The notes under the pieces were generated by a model. It was not told the DNA's origin. It made no database searches and worked only from the letters and a program-made list of their open reading frames with translations. Shown piece after piece: positions 6,426 through 9,989 of a stretch of 9,989 nucleotides of DNA. The translations under genes and the position numbers were made by a program. The DNA is from an uncultured Pseudomonadota bacterium (lineage in GTDB: Bacteria > Pseudomonadota > Gammaproteobacteria > Steroidobacterales > Steroidobacteraceae). The DNA is taken from contig CAITAM010000210.1 of assembly GCA_903890265.1 (NCBI GenBank), forward strand, positions 1-9,989, in the 5' to 3' direction. Position 1 is the first letter of the stretch. Each line of letters begins with the position of its first letter.

Positions 6426-7546
6426 GGGCTCTCCTCGGGCAGGATCGACAGGGATTGCACGGGCACGGGACGGGGCGGCAACGGCCTGAACTCCGTGCCC
6501 TCCAGTCCGAAAGCGCGCGGACCGACCACGGCAAGCGCCTCCGGGGTGCGGAGCAGGTCGTGGCAGGGCAGCGCAAGAATCGCGACCCGCTGCCCGTAGC
6601 GAAGCAGGTCCGTCGAAATGGCGTGCCCCGTGTCGACGTCAAGGATCACGATGAGGTCAGGCACGCAGACCTCGACGGTGCCATCACGCTCGAAGGTCAG
6701 GAACTCGTTCTGGAAGACGACCGACGCGCGCGAACCCGCGTGCGCACCGATCCCCTCGAGCGCGATCTCCCCCACCGCGAATCCGCCGCGCAGATGGCGC
6801 TTCAGGTCCACGATCTTGGCATCGATGAGGTGCACGCCCGCCTCCTCGGCACAGATGAGCGGGATTGCGCTCACGTGCTCGCGATTGGCGCGCAGAACGA
6901 GCCGCCCGATGTTGATCGCCTGCGATACCGTCGCCGGCACGGCCGCACGCTTCGCGTGCCGGCCGCTCATCGGCGCTTCGGCACCGGTCGCCGAGCCACC
7001 CATGGTCACGACACACGATCGCGCCAGCCGTTCGTACCAGACTTCACTTACCGCTTTCTGGAACAGCACGACGTTGCCATGCTCATCGGCAAGCGCGGCC
7101 GGGGTTGAGTGATGTCCGTAGATGCTGGTGGTCGTCATCTGCATTTCCGGGAACGCGCGCCCGCATCCGTCTGCATCGACGACCGGCAGGTCCGCGGCGG
7201 CTGCCGTAATCATCGGCTCCAGCGCGTTACCGCCACCGATCTCGGAGGACATGAGTGCCGTCACCTGCCGACCGGCGAAGGCCTCCTGCGCGCGCAGCGC
7301 GCGAAGCCCCTCGCCTCCCTCCGCGAGTTTCTCGATCGAAACCGTGGGTGCCCCGATGCCACCCAGGGTCATGACCAGCGAGTCGTCGTCCAGTTCCTCG
7401 AGGGCAATCAGCCGTATTCGCTCGCCGCGCCGTAGCGCCTGCTGGCAACGCAGCTTCGCAATGTAGGGGCTACCGCCACCGCCGGTGCCTAGGATCGCAG
7501 CGCCGATTGCCAGCGCCTCAATGTCGGCTTCGTTCAAGTCACGCAT
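6422..7546 (-). CDS. DUF917 family protein (PF06032; S-methyl-thiohydantoin desulfurase-like)
   Basis: A 374-residue cytoplasmic protein with the DUF917 signatures: ILGTGGGGSPY (18-28), EIGGGNALEP (102-111), VVDADGCGRAFPEMQM (122-137), GGSATGAE (183-190) and PDLIVILDVDTG (296-307). The frame opens earlier at 7576. The ATG at 7544-7546 is preferred because AGGA (7552-7555) lies 5 nt before it, and a 7576 start would overlap hyuA by 23 nt. From memory, Pfam now names this family after an S-methyl-thiohydantoin desulfurase activity. Most members are uncharacterised and commonly sit beside hydantoinase/oxoprolinase-A genes, as here. A role in opening or modifying a hydantoin-type ring with the neighbouring ATPase is inferred. 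Its stop overlaps the start of the TonB receptor gene. Confidence 0.88.
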   Translation of the reverse strand: MRDLNEADIEALAIGAAILGTGGGGSPYIAKLRCQQALRRGERIRLIALEELDDDSLVMTLGGIGAPTVSIEKLAEGGEGLRALRAQEAFAGRQVTALMSSEIGGGNALEPMITAAAADLPVVDADGCGRAFPEMQMTTTSIYGHHSTPAALADEHGNVVLFQKAVSEVWYERLARSCVVTMGGSATGAEAPMSGRHAKRAAVPATVSQAINIGRLVLRANREHVSAIPLICAEEAGVHLIDAKIVDLKRHLRGGFAVGEIALEGIGAHAGSRASVVFQNEFLTFERDGTVEVCVPDLIVILDVDTGHAISTDLLRYGQRVAILALPCHDLLRTPEALAVVGPRAFGLEGTEFRPLPPRPVPVQSLSILPEESP

Positions 7547-7551
7547 GGTTT

Positions 7552-7555
7552 TCCT
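7552..7555 (-). promoter_or_regulatory. Shine-Dalgarno site deciding the DUF917 start
   Basis: AGGA on the minus strand, part of AGGAAAACC, overlaps the TAG stop of the upstream hyuA-like gene (7554-7556) and lies 5 nt before the ATG at 7546. It supports the 374-residue start and points to coupled translation. Confidence 0.7.
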
Positions 7556-9098
7556 AGAATACGCGGTCGCCCACAACTTTTACTCTCACCCGGGTCGCGT
7601 TGCCCCGAAGGTACGCGAGGGGTACGTCCTCACGCTCGGTGACGACAATGGAGTCAGGGAGTGCACCGGCGGCGATCGCCTTGTCACGCGCGCCGGCCTC
7701 GGCCTCGGCCAGGGCTGCCTCCCGTGTCATCGCTTCAAGCGAGCAGATCCTGTCCACCTCGCCGCTGACCTGGGCGATGGCCGCACCGATGGCATTCGCG
7801 GCCGCAAAGTGGGCGGGCCGGCGTACCTCGAGTCCGGCGAGGCGCTCGGGCATCAGGATGCTGCCACCGCCGACCGCCACCACCGGGATGGGTTCGGGCG
7901 ACAGTCGGCAGCGGTCAACGGCGTCCGCGAGTCGCTGGGCAATCACGTTCCCGCAACGCTCGACCAATCCGCGATCAAGACCCCGGACGCATGCGGCATC
8001 GCCGATATCTGCCCAGCCAGCGGCTACCGCGATGTCGGTCGCGGTCAGCGTACGGCCGCCGAATACGAGGGCTTCGCCGGTCAACCGGTAACCGACACTC
8101 ACCGGACCCACGTCGGTACGCGTGCCGCGGTCCGTGACAACCGAGCCGCCCCCAAGCCCGATGCTGAAGACGTCCGGCATGCGGAAGTTCGTGCGCACGC
8201 CCCCGACCTCCACGGTCGTGGTCGCCTGCCGCGGGAACCCCTTACTAAGCAGACCGATATCGGTCGTCGTGCCACCGATATCGACGACGATCGCCTCCTG
8301 CAGTCCCGACAGGAACGCCGCGCCACGCATCGAGTTGGTGGGCCCGCTGGCAAAGGTCAATACCGGGAATTGTCGCGCCGCTTCCGCATCCAGCAACGTG
8401 CCGTCGTTCTGGCTGAGAAAGACCGGACAGGTCAGGCCACAACGCGCCACGCCTTCGCGCAGCGACGCCACGGTACGGCGGGCAAGCGCGTGCAGCGAGC
8501 TGTTGAGTATCGTCGCACTCTCACGCTCCATCAGCCCGAGTTGGCCCATCGCCGACGACACGGTGATCGTCGCCCCCGGCACGGCATCGCGGAGGATGGC
8601 AGCGGCTTCGCGCTCAAACTCGTCCCGCACGGGCGAGAAGATTCCACTGATCGCGATTGCACCGAGGCCCTTGTGCCGGATGTCCTGCCCGATCCGCTGC
8701 AAGTCAGGCAGGTCGAGCGGCGAAATCGGCGAGCCATCGAACTCAGCGCCACCCGTTGTCAGGTAGACGTGATTGCCGACGGCCTCGTGAAGGTCCGCCG
8801 GCCAGTCGACCATCGGCGGCAGACACTGCCCCGCCGGCAAGCACAGGCGCACGACCGCGGTCGGGCTGAGGTGCCGCCGCTCGATCACCGCATTCGTGAA
8901 ATGCGTGGTGCCTATCACCACCAGACCCACGTCCGTCGGTGCAATCGCCGCGCTCGCCAGCACCTCGCTCAGCGCAGCCATCAGGCCCGCCGTGACGTCG
9001 GCGGACGTCGGCACCTTCACCACTGCGCGGATGTCCCTGCCATCCATGACCACGGCATCAGTATTCGTGCCTCCCACATCGATACCGATCCGGATCAT
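7554..9098 (-). CDS. Hydantoinase/oxoprolinase A-type protein (HyuA-like, short form)
   Basis: A 514-residue ASKHA-fold protein related to the A subunit of ATP-dependent N-methylhydantoinase and the N-terminal half of 5-oxoprolinase, enzymes that use ATP to activate a cyclic amide. Visible motifs are IDVGGTNTD (6-14, phosphate 1), VIGTTHFTNAV (61-71), ERESATILNSSL (191-202), VVDIGGTTTD (271-280, phosphate 2), GLGGGS (314-319) and VAVGGGS (407-413, adenosine region). N-terminal (PF05378) and main (PF01968) domains are both present. It lacks the C-terminal extension of the roughly 690-residue HyuA proteins. No HyuB partner is visible. ATG at 9096-9098 has AAGGGG 5 nt upstream. The DUF917 gene follows after only 7 nt, so the two probably act on the same substrate. 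That substrate is unknown. Confidence 0.9.
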   Translation of the reverse strand: MIRIGIDVGGTNTDAVVMDGRDIRAVVKVPTSADVTAGLMAALSEVLASAAIAPTDVGLVVIGTTHFTNAVIERRHLSPTAVVRLCLPAGQCLPPMVDWPADLHEAVGNHVYLTTGGAEFDGSPISPLDLPDLQRIGQDIRHKGLGAIAISGIFSPVRDEFEREAAAILRDAVPGATITVSSAMGQLGLMERESATILNSSLHALARRTVASLREGVARCGLTCPVFLSQNDGTLLDAEAARQFPVLTFASGPTNSMRGAAFLSGLQEAIVVDIGGTTTDIGLLSKGFPRQATTTVEVGGVRTNFRMPDVFSIGLGGGSVVTDRGTRTDVGPVSVGYRLTGEALVFGGRTLTATDIAVAAGWADIGDAACVRGLDRGLVERCGNVIAQRLADAVDRCRLSPEPIPVVAVGGGSILMPERLAGLEVRRPAHFAAANAIGAAIAQVSGEVDRICSLEAMTREAALAEAEAGARDKAIAAGALPDSIVVTEREDVPLAYLRGNATRVRVKVVGDRVF

Positions 9099-9121
9099 GC
9101 TCGCCCCTTATTGTCGTGCCG

Positions 9122-9146
9122 CAAGGAAGCTACCCCAGCTCCCTTG
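9122..9146 (-). promoter_or_regulatory. Intercistronic hairpin between the permease and hyuA-like genes
   Basis: On the minus strand CAAGGGAGCT, loop GGGGT and AGCTTCCTTG form a 10-bp stem with one G-U pair. On the plus strand that pair would be an A-C mismatch, so the structure favours minus-strand RNA. It lies 27 nt after the permease stop and ends about 23 nt before the hyuA-like ATG. There is no U-tract. It may be an mRNA-stability or processing element. Confidence 0.45.
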
Positions 9147-9173
9147 TTCGATGCAACAGAACCCGGACGGGGC

Positions 9174-9989
9174 TCAACGCGCGATGACGGCGCGCCAGCG
9201 CAGGCCCGCAAAGACCAGCGCTGCGACCCCCAACGCATCAATCGCTGCGATACCCGACAGCCGCAGGTAGCCCATCGAGCCCAGAACGGCGACGAGGGCA
9301 CCGCTTGCCCACGCAATGAGCGCCTGGGGCTCGACGCGCCGTATCCGCTGATAGGCACCCGCGCCGTAGTCCGCCGGCCGGACAAGGAAATAGTCAAGGA
9401 CGATGACGCTCGCCACTGGCACGAACACGATCGAGAGATAAAAGAGGAATGCAAGAAAATGATCGAGAATATGGACAAACGCGGCCAGAGTGCCGACCAG
9501 CCCGCAAAGCACCGTGGCGCGCTCACGTCGCAGCAGCGGCAGCGCGGCATCAACACTCAGGCCCGCGCTGTAGAGGTTCAGTGCATTCAGCACCCAGCTG
9601 CCACTGAAGACGATCGCAAATGCTCCCGCACCAAGCCCCATGAAGAGCATGAGATCGAGGATCTCAACCCGACCCGTCGCAAGGGCCGCGAGCCCGCCGA
9701 TCACCGGCACCGCAGCACCACTGACGAGGTAGGTCAGGACAGCCGTCCACACCGCGCCAGTCGTCGTGCCAATGAAGCGGCAGGTATCCGGCATGATCAC
9801 CGCACCAACGATATAGCCGCCGACCACGGCGGATACGGCATCACCGAAAGACATGCCGGCCGCCGGTGCCCGGCTGAGCAGTAAGTCAATCGACCCGTGT
9901 CCGAGCGCGTTGGCGAGCATAAAGGCGCACACGACACACAAGACCGGCACGATCAGAACGGACAGGAAGTTTATGGCCCGCAGTCCAAC
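9174..9989 (-). CDS. NCS1-family permease, CodB-like, N-terminus outside window
   Basis: The 271 C-terminal residues of a nucleobase:cation symporter-1 (inner-membrane, LeuT-fold) transporter. The frame stays open to the window edge, so about 140-150 residues are missing by comparison with CodB (419 residues). About eight hydrophobic segments are visible, near residues 5-29, 46-67, 80-102, 108-130, 157-178, 179-200, 215-235 and 240-262. Local matches to E. coli CodB include FLSVLIVPVL, IMPDTCRF (CodB TADFVRF), LNLYSAGLS (CodB NALYASGLG) and FVPVASVIVLDYFLV (CodB IPPVGGVIIADYL). NCS1 members carry cytosine, purines, allantoin or hydantoins (Mhp1), so a hydantoin-like substrate fits the two downstream genes. 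Specificity cannot be read because key N-terminal helices are not in view. Confidence 0.88.
   Translation of the reverse strand, partial: VGLRAINFLSVLIVPVLCVVCAFMLANALGHGSIDLLLSRAPAAGMSFGDAVSAVVGGYIVGAVIMPDTCRFIGTTTGAVWTAVLTYLVSGAAVPVIGGLAALATGRVEILDLMLFMGLGAGAFAIVFSGSWVLNALNLYSAGLSVDAALPLLRRERATVLCGLVGTLAAFVHILDHFLAFLFYLSIVFVPVASVIVLDYFLVRPADYGAGAYQRIRRVEPQALIAWASGALVAVLGSMGYLRLSGIAAIDALGVAALVFAGLRWRAVIAR

Noticed and set aside
5790..6599. 269-codon open frame on the plus strand
   Set aside because: Antisense to the receptor plug region and the end of the DUF917 gene; no motif.
7547..7576. Longer DUF917 start at 7576 adding 10 residues
   Set aside because: It would overlap hyuA and lacks an SD, whereas ATG at 7546 has AGGA at 5 nt spacing.
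7485..9884. 799-codon open frame on the plus strand
   Set aside because: It is antisense to the DUF917, HyuA-like and permease genes, has no family motif and a low-complexity Arg/His/Asp-rich composition. It is a by-product of GC-rich codon use.

Overview
This looks like chromosomal DNA of a high-GC gammaproteobacterium. The GC content is roughly two thirds by eye, not counted. The first 4 kb is a conserved housekeeping block (murJ, rpsT, obgE, rpmA, rplU, ispB, tRNA-Pro). The order rplU-rpmA-obgE read away from a divergent ispB, with rpsT and murJ nearby, is the gammaproteobacterial arrangement. The missing yhbE between rpmA and obgE, the neighbouring murJ and the TonB-dependent receptor later on fit Xanthomonadales/Nevskiales-type lineages better than enterics. 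This placement is inferred from gene order and recalled homologues, not from a search.

Layout. 1-267 (-): 5' end of murJ, cut by the window edge. 440-703 (+): rpsT, starting with TTG, with a candidate promoter upstream and three GC-rich hairpins downstream. 866-1930 (-): obgE. 2026-2295 (-): rpmA. 2325-2636 (-): rplU. A strong intrinsic terminator lies between rpmA and obgE, and a near-consensus sigma-70 promoter lies upstream of rplU. 2834-3823 (+): ispB-type polyprenyl diphosphate synthase. 3884-3960 (+): tRNA-Pro with anticodon CGG. 3961-4118: a 158-bp gap holding only small inverted repeats.

4119-9989 (-): an accessory metabolic operon. In transcription order it has an NCS1/CodB-like permease (N-terminus outside the window), a 514-residue hydantoinase/oxoprolinase A-type protein of the ASKHA fold, a DUF917 (PF06032) protein, and a TonB-dependent outer-membrane receptor. 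Gaps are 75 nt and 7 nt, and the last pair shares an ATGA overlap. All visible genes are on one strand, and any promoter for them must lie beyond position 9989.

How the parts may work together. The TonB receptor would bring a scarce substrate across the outer membrane. The NCS1 permease would carry it, or a fragment, across the inner membrane. The HyuA-like ATPase plus DUF917 protein would then activate and open or modify a hydantoin-, oxoproline- or thiohydantoin-like ring. No HyuB subunit is visible, so DUF917 may take its place. The chemistry and substrate are inferred from families only. The operon begins directly behind a tRNA gene, so it may be an acquired segment, but no attachment-site repeat is visible here.

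The longest stretch without a gene is the 197-bp rplU-ispB divergent region (2637-2833). No CRISPR, insertion sequence, rRNA or phage gene was seen.
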